From Muraenolepis orangiensis (Eukaryota; Chordata; Actinopteri; Gadiformes; Muraenolepididae): a stretch of 64,000 nt of DNA. Under the pieces are notes generated by a model. It searched no databases, was not told the DNA's origin, and saw nothing but the letters and a program-made list of their open reading frames with translations. Where the stretch lies: positions 24,589,695-24,653,694 of the forward strand of contig CM051019.1 in the NCBI GenBank assembly GCA_027704905.1, in the 5' to 3' direction. The first letter of the stretch is position 1. The number at the start of each line of letters is the position of its first letter. The position numbers and the translations under genes are program-made. This document shows, one piece after another, positions 49,615 to 62,400 of the stretch.

Positions 49615-51257
49615 GTGAGTTTAAAGACCCCAGAGGACGACCAGGAGTATCGGGTTGTATCGGTGGTCCGGGGGACTGGATGTCTGTTGTCTGTTTACTG
49701 TGTTGCTCCGTAGTGTAGAGGATAGAATTAAAACCATCCACACGGAGCACATCAACGCTAGCAGAGCTACCTTCTGTATTAAAGGAGAACCCACCGCCCT
49801 CCACACGGCCTTCAAACCAATGTGTTCAGGTCTTACCTCAGTGCTGCCGGCTCCCCTGTCCTCCTGTTTAATTCAGTTTCTATGAAGCGGAGGACAGGTG
49901 CGTCACATCCAGGCTTCATCAGCAGGTGACCAGAGTCTCTATTATCAGCCAATCAGAGGTCACACATGCCATAGTGTTTAACCACTAGAGTTCAGTCCTC
50001 TAACGTAAACCAATGCACAAGTGGTGTTCAGTGGTTAGTAGTTAATGACGTATTCATGCTAATTGTCGTGGATGTGTAACTTGGAGTAACTGGGTGACTG
50101 TATTGACTAAGCGTGGATGTGAGCAATAATGTTATTGTGTGAATACAGTTTGTGGCTGGGTGGGCATTGTCTTTTAGACATAGAGATAACCATGCATGTG
50201 GCTACACTTAGTGTACTCATCTAGTGAATGTGTCTGTGAGTTCTTAGCAACATATTTTACCTTCCTTTCTTTCAGCGATATCTATGAAATGAATGTCAAT
50301 ATGCTATGACTAGGCCATCCTTGAATGTGCCCTATTGCTATGTAGTTCTCTATGATGTCTTGTGTATAGAGAGAGAACCAATGTTATTCAATGTTCACCT
50401 TCATCTAAAACAAAAAACAAAAGATAAACAATACAAATAAATGAAATGAAATAACAATATCACAAAATAATTCCTCAATAAAACACAACAACAGCTTCTT
50501 CTTGTGGTCACCAGGGTTCCAAAAGGAGAACCCAGTCAGTCTGCCTCCTGCCAGACACCAAGGAGAAGCTTGAGATCACTACAAGGGGAGGAAAGGACGG
50601 GGAGGGAATCTTCACTTGACAACCGACTAGCAGGGAGCGCTTGGTTTACGCTGTCCCAGTTAGACCAGCACCTTAAGTGATTTCCTCCTCAATGTCTGCA
50701 GGCGCACACCGACCAAAGCATCCAGAATTAACATGTCAAAATAAATCAAATTAAAATATCAAAGAGAAAACAATCATTTTTAATAAACGTTTTTTAAATC
50801 GTGCCTAATTGTAAATCTTAAAATAGCAAAACTCAACCTTAATTATGTCATTATTTTTAACTTGGCCACAGTTCTAAAAGTTCTAAACAATTCTATTTGC
50901 TTTATTGCATTCACACATCAATGAGCAAACCTACACGTACATTGGACTTCTAGAGCGTCTCCCAGATCCGGACATGCCGTGCAGCGCCTCTTGAACTCAG
51001 TACCCCATGCTCTCGGTACCCCTTTCTTTCTCAGTACCCTATTCCTCTTTCACTCAATATCTCTTGCATTCTGTATACTTTTCATTATCTTTCATTCATC
51101 TCATTATTTCACTCATTCACAAAAACACCATGATACATTGTTCCCCCGAACAGCAAAGCTGCTGGGGCAATAAACTCACACACACATCAATCAAACACAC
51201 TCTCCAACTCACAGACTGTCAGTCTCAGACACTCGCCTCAAATGTCTGCGCTTATCC
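49615..51257. other. No gene recognised
   Basis: Equivalent to 32776-33830 plus the extra segment 49975-50550. The left part of that segment is the reverse complement of the receptor intron at 25330-25510, so the inverted arm is longer in unit 2. Confidence 0.55.
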
Positions 51258-51676
51258 TGTCACGGTTACGGTGGTTGGCAGGGGGCGTGGCCAAGCCACG
51301 TGCGCTGGTGGCGTACACACGCATCTGTCAGCCATCACACTGTCTAATTGCTAATCACCTCACCTGGGGTATATATACTTTGTCTATCCTTTACCCCGGC
51401 GTGAGATCGTTACTTTATATACTGCACGTTGTTCCCGTCACGTCGGACATTCTGGACGGACATCGCCGTTGATGTCCCGGAGATCCAGTTCCGATACCTA
51501 TCCCGCGTCACCGATATACAGTATATGTATGTGCCTGGTTGTGGTGCGTGTCGTGCTTCTCAGGTCAACGGCTTCCCTCATGTGTGCGTGTGTTGCTGCA
51601 TGTCTACGTGTGTCACTTCCCTGTTTGTTGACCTCAGCTGTGGTGGACCCGTCGCCCTCCTGCTCCTCCCCTAACA
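51258..51676. mobile_element. Possible solo LTR
   Basis: Begins TGTCACGGTTACGG and ends CCCCTAACA; GC-rich, about 420 bp, absent from unit 1. TG...CA ends and composition suggest an LTR, but no target duplication is proven. Confidence 0.35.
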
Positions 51677-51701
51677 GTCAGTTGGTCTCCTTGTTCTGGT
51701 T

Positions 51702-52103
51702 TCATCTGAAGTCATAGTCATTACTGCAGCCACGCTCTTGCTTGCTACGGTAGTTCTCTGGACAATCCCTAGCAAAGTGTCCTTCTTTGCTGCAGTTAAA
51801 ACACCTGAAGCTGCTGTTTGTGCCGGAGCCAGTGTAACCGCCTTTCAGACTAAAGTTCTTGTCTTTGCTTTGGTTCTGTTGCTGGCCACCTCTCCACTGG
51901 CCTGGCTCACGGGCCATGTCTCTGGTACACTTTCTCTTGACATTGGTCTGCTTCACCGGTGGCTTGCTGCAGTGGTGGTAGCAGATATTGTGGGGCTGCT
52001 GGGGGAGGGCAGTCCAGGTCCAGGTTAGCCTGGGGAGTAGACTCACAAGAACATTAATTAGGCCCTCCTTCATCTTCCTTACTCTCTTTAGATGAGCTTG
52101 CAT
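51702..52103 (-). pseudogene. ERV-like gag C-terminal fragment with zinc knuckle
   Basis: 134 codons on the minus strand ending in CFNCSKEGHFARDC, a single CCHC nucleocapsid knuckle, preceded by a Gln/Lys/Gly-rich basic region. It lies downstream (minus direction) of the tRNA-Trp primer site at 54329-54346, in the same orientation. So both are probably parts of one decayed retroviral-type element. No pol or env is seen. Unit 1 has only the first half. Confidence 0.7.
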
Positions 52104-52111
52104 TTCCCTAG

Positions 52112-52213
<102 letters not shown>

Positions 52214-52590
52214 CTGTTCTGCTTTTTAGGGCCTTTTCTTTGGGAACAGTCTGTCTTTCTTCCATCTCCCTAATTGTTTCATGAGTCTGTCCCTTTCCCC
52301 TTTCTGCTCTTTCTCTTCCATTTGTTCATGGCTCTGCCTGTGATCTCCTCCATGTTAGATTGCTCATCATGAGTCCCTGTACTGTGGGTTGTCCAAGTCT
52401 CTGGGTTTTTCTTTACCTTCCTTTCTGGGGGGCTGCTAACCTCTTTATGGTTCTAACTGGGCCTGGCTGCCTGGTTTGGGTTTTCCCTCCACTTTCTCTC
52501 TTTGTCTCTCGCCTCCTCTAGCCCTTTCAGATTCAGATTCAGATTCAGATTACTTTATTAATCCCGAGGGAAATTAAGGGATTAAGGGAT

Positions 52591-53104
52591 TGTTGGGGGT
52601 AGTTTATTGGAATTCTTTGATCTGACCACTGTTCGATTACATAGTGCGGTTCTGGAATCACAGATATCTATTTCATGCACTGGGTGTTGTGCGTCGCAAG
52701 CTATGCTGAAAAGTTTCTGTTTATTCATGTATGATGTTTAGTTTAATTCCAGGGTTTTATTTCTGTAGTCTTCCTCCCGCCCCCTGTGATTGGTTATGTC
52801 ATTATTGTTTGCACCTGGTTATGTCATTATTGTTTGCACCTGGTGATGTCTCCTGGCATAAATAGGTCCAAGCAATCACTGTCTCGTTGCCAGATTGTCT
52901 CGTTGTGCCGAGTTCTTCAGCGTTCAGGTTCCACGTCATGCCACGCCACAGTCAAGTTTTTGGTGAATCATTATTTTCCCTTTAAGCTTTATAATCATCG
53001 AGTTACTTTTTGTGTTGGACCTTGCTTTTCCAGTAAAGACTCTTTTTACTTTATCACTGTGTCTGCATTGGTGCTTTTGGATCCACACCGTGTACGCCCG
53101 TGAC
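52591..53104 (+). mobile_element. Possible solo LTR (Gypsy-like end)
   Basis: The right end reads TTTATCACTGTGTCTGCATT...GTACGCCCGTGACA, like the 3' end of many fish Gypsy LTRs. It contains two tandem roughly 27-bp ATGTCATTATTGTTTGCACC repeats. The left boundary is a guess (TGTTGGGGG). Absent from unit 1. Confidence 0.4.
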
Positions 53105-54328
53105 ACTGGGCAGGAAATGTTGAGTTTTGGTCTGTCTCTATTAAATCTTTCTCACCTTCTATTAACTGGCTATGGTATCTGATCTTTAGTTGGTTCTGCT
53201 GCACTCTGCTTGACGTGTGCTATAGTAATACACACACTCTAGTGAGGTTTGGATTGTTAATTATTTCCTGTTCTGTGTGTTATCTACGTCTGTGGCTTTC
53301 TCCCTTTTTATGGGGCTGTTGACCTCTTTAAGTTAACGGGCCTGACTAATTCTTCTTATCTCTCCTCTTATATTCTCTCCCTTATATCTTTTATTGATGT
53401 GTTCTTTGTTTAATCCCTGAACTTCTCCCTTTCTGATAAATACTTTCTCTTCCTATGCAATCTCTTCTCTGACTCCCACCAAAGGTTCCACTGTATGTGT
53501 TGCCTTCTACCGATGACACGGCTCTGCTGGTCCTCTTCACCCTGTGTGCCCTGTTGGAAAGTGTTCTGCCACAGTGGGGATCAGTCCTTCACTATTATTA
53601 TATTAACAAAAGGTTTTCTTTTTTTATTATCATAATCATAATTATTACTATTATTATTGTTATTTATATATTGTATCAAAATTCATCACACCCCCAACCC
53701 AAAACTAGATAACACCGTGGTGTCTTTTGATCAACCCAAGCTTCTTACCTTTTCAGGCGGGGAGGATCAAATTACACTGGCAGTTCTCTATTTAAGTCTT
53801 CTGTTAGGTTCCTTTATTAAGACATTCCCATACACATATCATATAACATACACTAAAATCATAACACAATATTGGTCCCGTAGAATTTGTGAGCACAATG
53901 TTACAAGGGGCGTTATACACAGAGCCACCTGATCAAACGGCCTGGTCTCGTTTCCCTATATGGTCTCTTCCTACGACCCTCGGTGTCCCAGACTCCTTTT
54001 CCGTTCCCAGAACGTGCCAACCCAGTTGGTCTTATTACCGATCCCAGAACGTGCCAACCTAGTTGGTCTTATTATCACAATATCTCAGCAGTCATAGCCA
54101 TGCATTGCATTATTTAAACAATTGTATTTTATCCTTATCATTTTGACGGATCCTCTCAGAACGCAGATCCGGACAATCAGAGATTATTCAGCAGCCAACA
54201 CTCTCACCTAATCCCTCTAGTCTAGCTATGCAGAGTTCATGAGATGGTTCTGCTAGTCTCTGTGTTGGGCCTTTGGGAGTGTTGTTCAGCTGCGTCTCCT
54301 CTCGTCCGTCCTTGCGCCCTCGTCGATG
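53105..54328. other. ERV-like internal region, no ORF (unit 2)
   Basis: Equivalent to 34916-35928. No intact frame. Confidence 0.5.
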
Positions 54329-54346
54329 ATCACGTCGGGGTCACCA
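54329..54346 (-). promoter_or_regulatory. Primer-binding site, tRNA-Trp (unit 2)
   Basis: Same 18-nt minus-strand TGGTGACCCCGACGTGAT as 35929-35946, followed by the LTR-like sequence 54351-54689. Confidence 0.8.
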
Positions 54347-54689
54347 AATTTGTCGTATTCAGATCTTTGCTCTAATCGGCAGATCCTCAGATACACATAT
54401 TAACTGTGCTCCAACCGGGGAAACGGAGAACACCTTGGACTGAATCAAAAGACAATTTAGAATTATAAAATATTTAATAAAAACTGCTGAGATACGATAC
54501 AATTCAATACAATATTCCATGGAACGGGGAACAAGAGATCTCTACCTGACAGACCGGATAACCAGTTAACTGCCTGACAGTAGTTCACCTGAAAAGACTG
54601 CCGCTTCTCAGATTCAAACACATATTTAACCCGTTCATACTCTGCCTGGTCATCGCTTGGTCGTCATTTTCCCTCCAGACCGTGCTTTG

Positions 54690-55255
54690 GAAGAAACTGC
54701 TGCTCTGCTCGGGCTCAAAATAAACTCATCCAAAACCAAAGTAATGCGTATCAACAGCAAGAACAACACTCAAGACCAAGACCAAGCTACAAATCTTCAA
54801 CTCAAACGTAAAGACCACTCTACTATATGGCTCAGAATCCTGGAAAACCACCACCACTATACTCAATAAGCTACAGACCTTCACCAACCGGTGCCTCAGA
54901 CGCCTCCTGGGAATATACTGGCCCAACACCATCTCTAACGCCAACCTGTGGGAACTCAGCAAACAGGACACAATAGAAATTCAAATCCAGAGGAGGAAGT
55001 GGATAGGTCACACACTCAGAAGAAAGAAATCAATCACAAAGCGGGCGCTGACATGGAACCCACAGGGCAGGAGGAAGAGAGGCAGACCAAAAACCACCTG
55101 GAGAAGAACCACAAAACAGGAGATGAAGAAAGAAGGGCTTTCCTGGCAAGATCTGGAGCGGAGGGCACAAGACCGAAGAGGATGGAGGAGCTTCGTCGAC
55201 GGCCTATGTTCCTTTGGGAATTTAAAGGCCTAAATAAAATAAAATAAATTCCATT
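54690..55255 (+). pseudogene. LINE C-terminal remnant (unit 2)
   Basis: What is left of the I/RTE-type LINE after the 1496-bp deletion: from KLEETAALLGLKI-like codons through the RRKWIGHTLRR and SWQDLERRAQDRRGW module. Fused to the ERV-like LTR at 54689/54690. Confidence 0.75.
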
Positions 55256-56282
55256 ATACTTGTTGCAAATGGCCAATAAATCTATTATATATTGTATCTT
55301 GTTGTTCCAACTGTTGTTCTCTGATCATTAAACACCAGTTCTCTATATTGTTCTTTCATAGAAAGCACAGTTTTATGAAAGGCCCTTCTTTCAAGCAGGA
55401 AAAAAGGTTTTTCATGAATAAATAAAGACATAAGGCGACAGGGGGAATGGGATTGTACTATTATCTTTTTATTTTTTAAATGTAGACAACAATGGGAATC
55501 GGGTAGGAGGGAAAAAATCACATTCTGGCATATTTATATTATTTATGGGACAATTCAAATATCTCAAAACAAAGAAATTAAAATTAAAACAAAAAAATTA
55601 AAACAATATATCTCCAAAACATATTTTGGAGATATATTGTTTTAATTAGAATTTTAAAATATTTGAAATGTGTACATATCTAGAAGAACAGAGAGTAGAA
55701 GAAAACGGTAAAAGCCCAAAAGCATAAACTGTGACATAACTAGAAGTAAGTCTATCAATGGAATCATGATGGTCATTAAAAGCTATAACGACTTATTATT
55801 ACATGAAATAATCTCACTGAATAAGGTACGATCTCTTGTTGATTGTTCCGTTGATCTTGTTTCATATATTCTATGCTTGGTCTGTGGCGCCCTCTAAAGG
55901 ACAAAACATGAACTGATTTGAAAAGCATGTTTCCCATCATTTACATTTAGAGCACGTGTTCAGCAACTATCGTCTGGTGAACGCTGTATTAATAACACAT
56001 TATAGATTACACTGTTCACTACTGAGTGTAGGCCTAGGCCTACTGCTGGCTGCCTTTAAGCAATACAAAGGAACACTAAGTTGGTTGCGTTGCATTTGAA
56101 CACCACACAACAACAAGCTAGCTCTGACCACTTCAACCTGCTGTCATCGCGCGGCCGCCACACGTTTGTCACTTCACCAGTCGGTGGACGGAGACAAAAT
56201 GGACGCCGGCGTCCGCCGTGTCTCTGACACATGTGGGAGGGCCCCTGCTGTTTCATACACATGTGGGAGGGCCCCTGGTGTT
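55256..56282. other. 3' flank of receptor copy R4
   Basis: Copy of 38344-39382, including the 24-bp-stem hairpin at 55596-55647. No gene seen. Confidence 0.6.
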
Positions 56283-56447
56283 TCATACACATGTGGGAGG
56301 GCCCCTGGTCTTTCCTACACTTGTGGGAGGGCCCCTGGTATTTCCTACACATGTGGGAGGGCCCCTGGTGTTTCCAACACATGTGGGAGGGCCCCTGGAG
56401 TTCTCGTAGATGTCCACTTGGCCGGATTCACCAGGGCCCACTTGGTC
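56283..56447 (-). CDS. R4 receptor, terminal tail exon
   Basis: Same as 39383-39547: acceptor CCACTTCAG, IYENS motif, repeat units and an early TGA. I see no difference from R3 in the coding part. Confidence 0.55.
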   Translation of the reverse strand, partial: DQVGPGESGQVDIYENSRGPPTCVGNTRGPPTCVGNTRGPPTSVGKTRGPPTCV

Positions 56448-56759
56448 CTGAAGTGGTGGAAAACACAAATGAAACGTGAGACGTATAACAAAACAATCAC
56501 CTTTCTATCAGCAGTTGCACACAACCAGCGTTGTAACATTGTTCACCCAGCGGCCATATTGGTAGACCCTTCTAGAACCTTGGAAACCGTGACAAGTTGA
56601 TGCATTATTTTGTTGTTTTGGTTCTGCATTCAGTTTCCCCACCCAGGCAGCAGTTACGGTACAGTTGTACAGTTGTCATGGTTTCCCTGAAGAGTCTTAG
56701 AAGGCTTCCCCACCAAGAAAACCAATATGGCCGCTGGGCTGATGAGGGGAATTATCATA

Positions 56760-57308
56760 GGCTGTGTCCTAAATCCTTCCCTCATTCCCTACTCCCTACT
56801 CCCTTCATAGAGAGTTCAATGTAGAGGACTATGTAGTGAAATCCTTCCCTCATTCCCTACTCTCTCTCTAGTAGTTCAATGGAGAGGACTATATAGTGAA
56901 ATATTTCCCTCATTCCCTACTCCCTTCTCCATCTCTAGTAGTTCAATGTAGAGGACTATATAGTTAAAATACTTTGGGACACTACTGGAGTCTCTGTTAA
57001 TGATGACATTTCTGTCTCATAATTGAACATTTCAGATCTACGTCAATGGATGTCCATTCTTGTCCGTCTGTGTTTTTCTTTTAGCGCAATGCATGATGGG
57101 ATATATGCTCGGTTAGTGACCATCGGTTGTAGGCTACTTTTCACGATGCATTGTGGGATACGATGAGTGAACTTTATCGGGTATAATTATTCTCAATATG
57201 CATTCAGACAGCACTACACAATTGTAAACTCACTATAGTGCACTATACATATAGTACTGACTATCTAGTGCACTAGATAGTGAGTAGGGAGTGGTTTAGG
57301 ACACAGCC
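56760..57308. mobile_element. MITE-like element (short form, unit 2)
   Basis: Copy of 39860-40408. Confidence 0.65.
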
Positions 57309-57381
57309 ATTGGGCCCAGCGGGAGGGACTGGCGTTGTGTGGACATGCGGTGGTGGGGTCACGTGAAGGCAGAAGGTTTAC

Positions 57382-57623
57382 CTGTGCTGAGCCTACTGGC
57401 CCCTGCTCACCCCACTGGACCACAGAGGGGCCCCTGCTCACCCCACTGGACCACAGAGGGGCCCCTGCTCACCACACTGGACCACAGAGGGGCCCCTGCT
57501 CACCACACTGGACCACAGAGGGGCCCCTGCTCACCACACTGGACCACAGAGGGGCCCCTGCTCACCCCACTGGACCACAGAGGGGCCCCCGGGAGCCTCG
57601 TCCAGGTCCTGGTCCACGGTGTC
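57382..57623 (-). pseudogene. R4 receptor, tail exon 2 with frame-breaking VNTR (6 units)
   Basis: As 40482-40692 but with one more 31-bp unit (242 bp). The frame breaks in the second unit as in R3. The difference between R3 and R4 is exactly one unit, showing that the VNTR changes on the time scale of the segmental duplication. Confidence 0.6.
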
Positions 57624-58092
57624 CTGCTGGAACACGTTCACATAAGATAAGATAAGCACTTTATTTGTCCCGAAGAACATTGAAATACAAACTATAGCTG
57701 CAAAAGAAAAGTGTATATATCTACACTATAACATTATTGCTCACATCCACTCTTAGTCAACACAGTCACAGAGTTACTCCTGCTCACATCCACCACAATT
57801 AGCAAGAACAGGTCATTAAGAGAGACCTAACCGCTGAACCCCACTTGTCCATTGGTTTACATTAGAGGACTCCCTCTAGTGCAGGGGGTCCAAACTGAGG
57901 CCCGCTGCCCATTTCATCACCTAACCCTAACCCTGCTTCCATTGAGTGAAAAGCTGTTTCTATCCTAGGTGAGTTAAACATGTATTCTCTACACTACGGA
58001 GCAACACAGTAAACAGACAACAGACATCCAGTCCCCCGGACCACCGATACAACCCCATACTCCTGGTCGTCCTCTGGGGTCTTTAAACTCAC

Positions 58093-58121
58093 CATGCACT
58101 CTTCAGCTGCCATCTTGTTTC
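58093..58121 (-). CDS. R4 receptor, cytoplasmic exon 1
   Basis: 29-bp NKMAAEECM exon with both splice sites, identical to R3. The R4 transmembrane exon would lie beyond the Gypsy element, outside the window. Confidence 0.68.
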
Positions 58122-58774
58122 CTGGTGAAGGGGAAAACACAGTGTTTCCATGGCGATATAGAGGTGGGGGGGTAGATGTAAACGTGGTCAAACCGGTCAA
58201 AGTCAAGTGAACTTTATTAGCACAGCCCTTAATCACAGCTACAGTCTCAAGGGGCTTCACAGGCCCCTCCCCCAAAGGCCTGAACTTTAGGACCAGGACA
58301 CACTCCTCATAACAGGCAGAAATGGTATCTAAATGCTGCAAGCATGTCATGTCAGTGGAAAGCCAGCCCTCTACATACACTAGTTGCAATACAAGTCTAC
58401 CTTAGTGACATTATGCCATTATATAAATAAATGTATTTTTAAAATTATGTTGATTTAAATTTCATTTCAAGTGCATCACCCTAAAGACATGCTTTGAGAA
58501 TTAACTTTCAGTCTAGCTTGCTAGTTTTCCATTTTCCATGAAGCGTCTGTACTGTATGAATGCTTGTGAACTGCTCTATTTTGATGTCCGCGTACCTCAG
58601 AGTTATGCTACTGTCTACTTCAACAAATGTACATCTTGTAAGTCGCTTTGGATAAAAGCGTCTGCCAAATGCCCTAAATGTAAATGTTAATGTAAATGTA
58701 CTTCACTGATCACTGAAGACATCATCAACAAGGAAATGTTATGATATGCCCAAATATGTCCATCTAATGGACCG

Positions 58775-58813
<39 letters not shown>

Positions 58814-59076
58814 CTACCAGATAATCTCTTGTGTGAAAAGAGTACAGGTTTGAGGAAGTGAGATAGTGTTCTCTGTAAGAAGCCTTGCTCTCCACATTTC
58901 CTACAAGTTAAGCAAACTAAATGAGAAGCACTCTACACATTATTATACAAATAATAATAATAATTAGTATTATTATTGTTATTATTGTTATTATTGTTCT
59001 TTTGTTTTCCCATTCTTCTTCTTCTTCTTCTTCTTCTTCTTCTTCTTCTTCTTCTTCTTCTTCTTCTTCTTCTTCT
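58122..59076. other. R4 intron, ending in (CTT)n
   Basis: Copy of 41191-42141 with the interspersed-repeat fragment, (TG)n, TTA repeats and a longer CTT tract (59014-59076). Confidence 0.65.
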
Positions 59077-59403
59077 TGTTAGACCCCAACGAGACCGAGG
59101 AACCAAATGTGCCAAAGAACCCAGAAGTAGCGAGACACGGACACTCAAAGCAAAGGAAAAAAATGTCTTTACTGTAATCTCCAACATCAAAAACATAAAC
59201 TAGGCAGGGTTGGACAGGATACTTGGCGAGGTAGGAGCTGGAACACGCAGTCTCTCGTGACAGTGGTTCACAATAACCAAGCGCCCGACGTCGGTCCTCG
59301 GCAGCCTAAAGAAGGGTAGATCCCAGGTGTTAATTAGTCTCAGTAGGCCTGATTATGATGGGCAACACCTGGGATCGATTAGAGCGTGGGGGGAGGCACA
59401 ACA
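59077..59403 (-). repeat. Gypsy 3' LTR (unit 2)
   Basis: 327 bp, carries the same CTCTCGTGAC variant as the unit 1 3' LTR. Confidence 0.94.
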
Positions 59404-62400
59404 GTATCCCCCCCCTGAGGGGAGGCACCGGACGACCGCCCCAGAGCCCCCGGGTTCTCCCGATAGAAGTCGTCCAGCAGGGAGGGGTCCACGAGATAGG
59501 AAGGGGGCACCCAGCTCCGGTCCTCCGGACCGAAGCCCTCCCAATCCACAAGGTACTGGAAACCCCGCCCCCGGCGGCGGACGGCGAGGAGCTTACGGAC
59601 CGACCATACCGGATCTCCATCCGCCAGGACCCGGGGAAGCGGAGGAGCTGTAACAGGGGGAGACAAGGGACTGGAGGCCACGGGTTTCAGCTGAGAAACA
59701 TGAAACACGGGGTGAACCCGGAGAGACGGAGGGAGAACCAAACGCACCGCAGAGGGGTTAATGATTCGATCCACGGTGTAGGGACCAACATAACGGGGAT
59801 TCAACTTACGAGTCGATGTCTGGGAGGTCTGGAGGGGCAGGTCCCGGGCCAACAGCCAAACCCTCTGACCAGGCTGGTAGACAGGGGCAGGCACCCTCCG
59901 CCGGTTCGCGGCAAGCCGGGCCCGCTCCGTGGCCCGGAGTAGTGCGGCCCGGGCGGCCCTCCAAATGCGTCGACACCGGCGGAGGTGGGCCCTGGTGGTC
60001 GGGACCGCCACCTCCAGCTCCTGTTGGGGAAACAGCGGGGGCTGGTAGCCCAGGGAACATTGGAACGGGGACATACCAGTAGCGGAGCTCTCCATAGCGT
60101 TGAGGGAGTACTCCACCCAGGGCAGGTACTTGGCCCAGGAGGTGGGGTTACTCGAGGTGACGCAACGGAGAGCCGCCTCGACGGCCTGGTTGGCGCGCTC
60201 CGCCTGCCCATTGGACTGGGGGTGGTACCCAGAGGATAGGCTGGCCGTGGCCCCAATTCCCTTGCAGAAGGCCTGCCACACCTTGGAGATGAACTGGGGA
60301 CCGCGGTCGGACACAATGTCAGAGGGGATTCCATGTAGGCGGACCACATGGAGGGTCAGGAGGTCCGCTGTTTCGGCCGCCGAGGGAAGCCCTGGGAGGG
60401 AAACAAAATGAACCGCCTTGGAGAAGCGATCGACCACGGTCAGGATGGTGTCACAGCCTTGGGAAACAGGAAGCCCCGTAATAAAGTCCATGGCAATGTG
60501 GGACCATGGGCGACTGGGAACGGGGAGGGGGTGCAGGAGACCTGCTGGAGGGCGATGCGAAGCCTTGCTCCGGGCGCAGGTGGTGCAGGCGGCTACAAAC
60601 CCCCTGACATCCCTCCTGAGAGTGGTCCACCAGAACCTCCGGCTGATGAACTCCGCCGTCCGCCGCTCCCCGGGGTGACAAGCAAAGTGGCTGGAGTGGC
60701 CCCACTCCAACACCTGCGGGCGGACAGCAAGAGGCACAAACAACCGGTTACAGGGACCGTTACCTGGGTCTGGCTCGGCCCGCTGGGCCTGTCTCACCAG
60801 CGGCTCGATGGCCCAGGTGACTACACCCACCACCCGGGCTGAGGAAAGGATGGTGTCGGGGTTCTCCTTGACGGCAGGACCCTCCCCCGGGGACTGACGG
60901 GAGAGGGCGTCAGCTCTGACGTTCTTGGAGCCCGGACGGTAGGTGAGGGTGAAATTGAACCGGCTGAAGAAAAGGGCCCAGCGGGCCTGCCTGGAGTTGA
61001 GCCTCTTCGCCGTCCTCATGTAGGCCAGGTTCTTGTGATCCGACCACACAATGAACGGTAGCTCAGCTCCCTCCAACCAGTGTCTCCACTCCTCCAGGGC
61101 GGCGTGAACCGCCAACAGTTCCTTGTTGCCCACATCATAGTTCCTCTCAGCGGGTTCGAAACGCCGCGAGTAATAGGCACATGGGTGGACCCTGTGGTCC
61201 TCCTCTGACCGCTGTGAGAGAACGGCTCCGATGCCTGTGTCAGACGCATCTACTTCGACGACGTACTGCCTCGCCGGGTCGGGGTGGACGAGAACCGGGG
61301 CTGTGGTGAATAAGCTCTTGAGTCGGCGGAAAGCCGATTCCGCCTCAGGTGTCCACACGAATGGTCGAGAGGAGGAGGTGAGGGCGTTGAGGGGGGCAGC
61401 CACCTGGCTGAACCCCTTGATGAACCGCCGCACAAAGCCTGCAAAACCCAGGAAGCGCCTGAGCTGCGTGCGGTCTGTAGGGCGTGGCCATTCCTCCACC
61501 GCCTTGATCTTGGCGGGGTCTGCACGCATCTGTCCATCCTCCACCACGTTGCCGAGATACGTCACCGAGTTGGTGTGGAAGACGCACTTCTCAGCCTTCA
61601 CATAGAGCCTGTTCTCCAACAGCCGTTGTAGCACCAGGCGGACGTGCTGGTGGTGTTCCTCCATGGACCTAGAGAAGATCAGGATGTCGTCCAGGTACAC
61701 CACCACAAAGATGTCTAGCATGTCCCTCAGCACGTCATTCACCAGGCCTTGGAAAACTCCGGGGGCATTGGACAGACCGAACGGCATGACGCGGTACTCA
61801 TAGTGGCCGAGATGGGTGTTGAAGGCCGTCTTCCACTCGTCACCCTCCCTGATCCTGACCAAGTGGTATGCGTTACGAAGGTCCAACTTGGTGAACACCC
61901 GGGCGTGCGTGAGTGGCTCGAAAGTGGAACTAAGAAGTGGCAGGGGGTACCTATTCTTCACCGTGATGTCGTTCAGTGCCCGATAGTCTATACAGGGCCT
62001 CAGGCCACCGTCCTTCTTAGCCACGAAGAAGAAGCCCGCTGCGAGGGGCGAAGACGACGGCCTTATAAGGCCTGAGGCTAGGGACTCAGCGATATAGTTG
62101 CGCATCGCCTCCCTCTCCGGCTGGGAGATGTTGTAGAGCCGCCTCTTAGGAAGGGCGGCCCCAGGAAGGAGGTCGATGGGACAATCATAAGGCCGGTGAG
62201 GGGGGAGTGAGAGGGCTCTGTCCTTACTAAACGCCAGAGAGAGGTTGTGATAAATGTGAGGCACCCCAGTGATATCTGGTGGAGAGGACACAGGCCTGGA
62301 ACCGCTGGACGGAGACAAGGCGGAACGCAAACAGGTAGCGTGACAAGCTGTACTCCAGCCCAAAACCCGCCCAGATGCCCAGGAGATGTGAGGGTCGTGC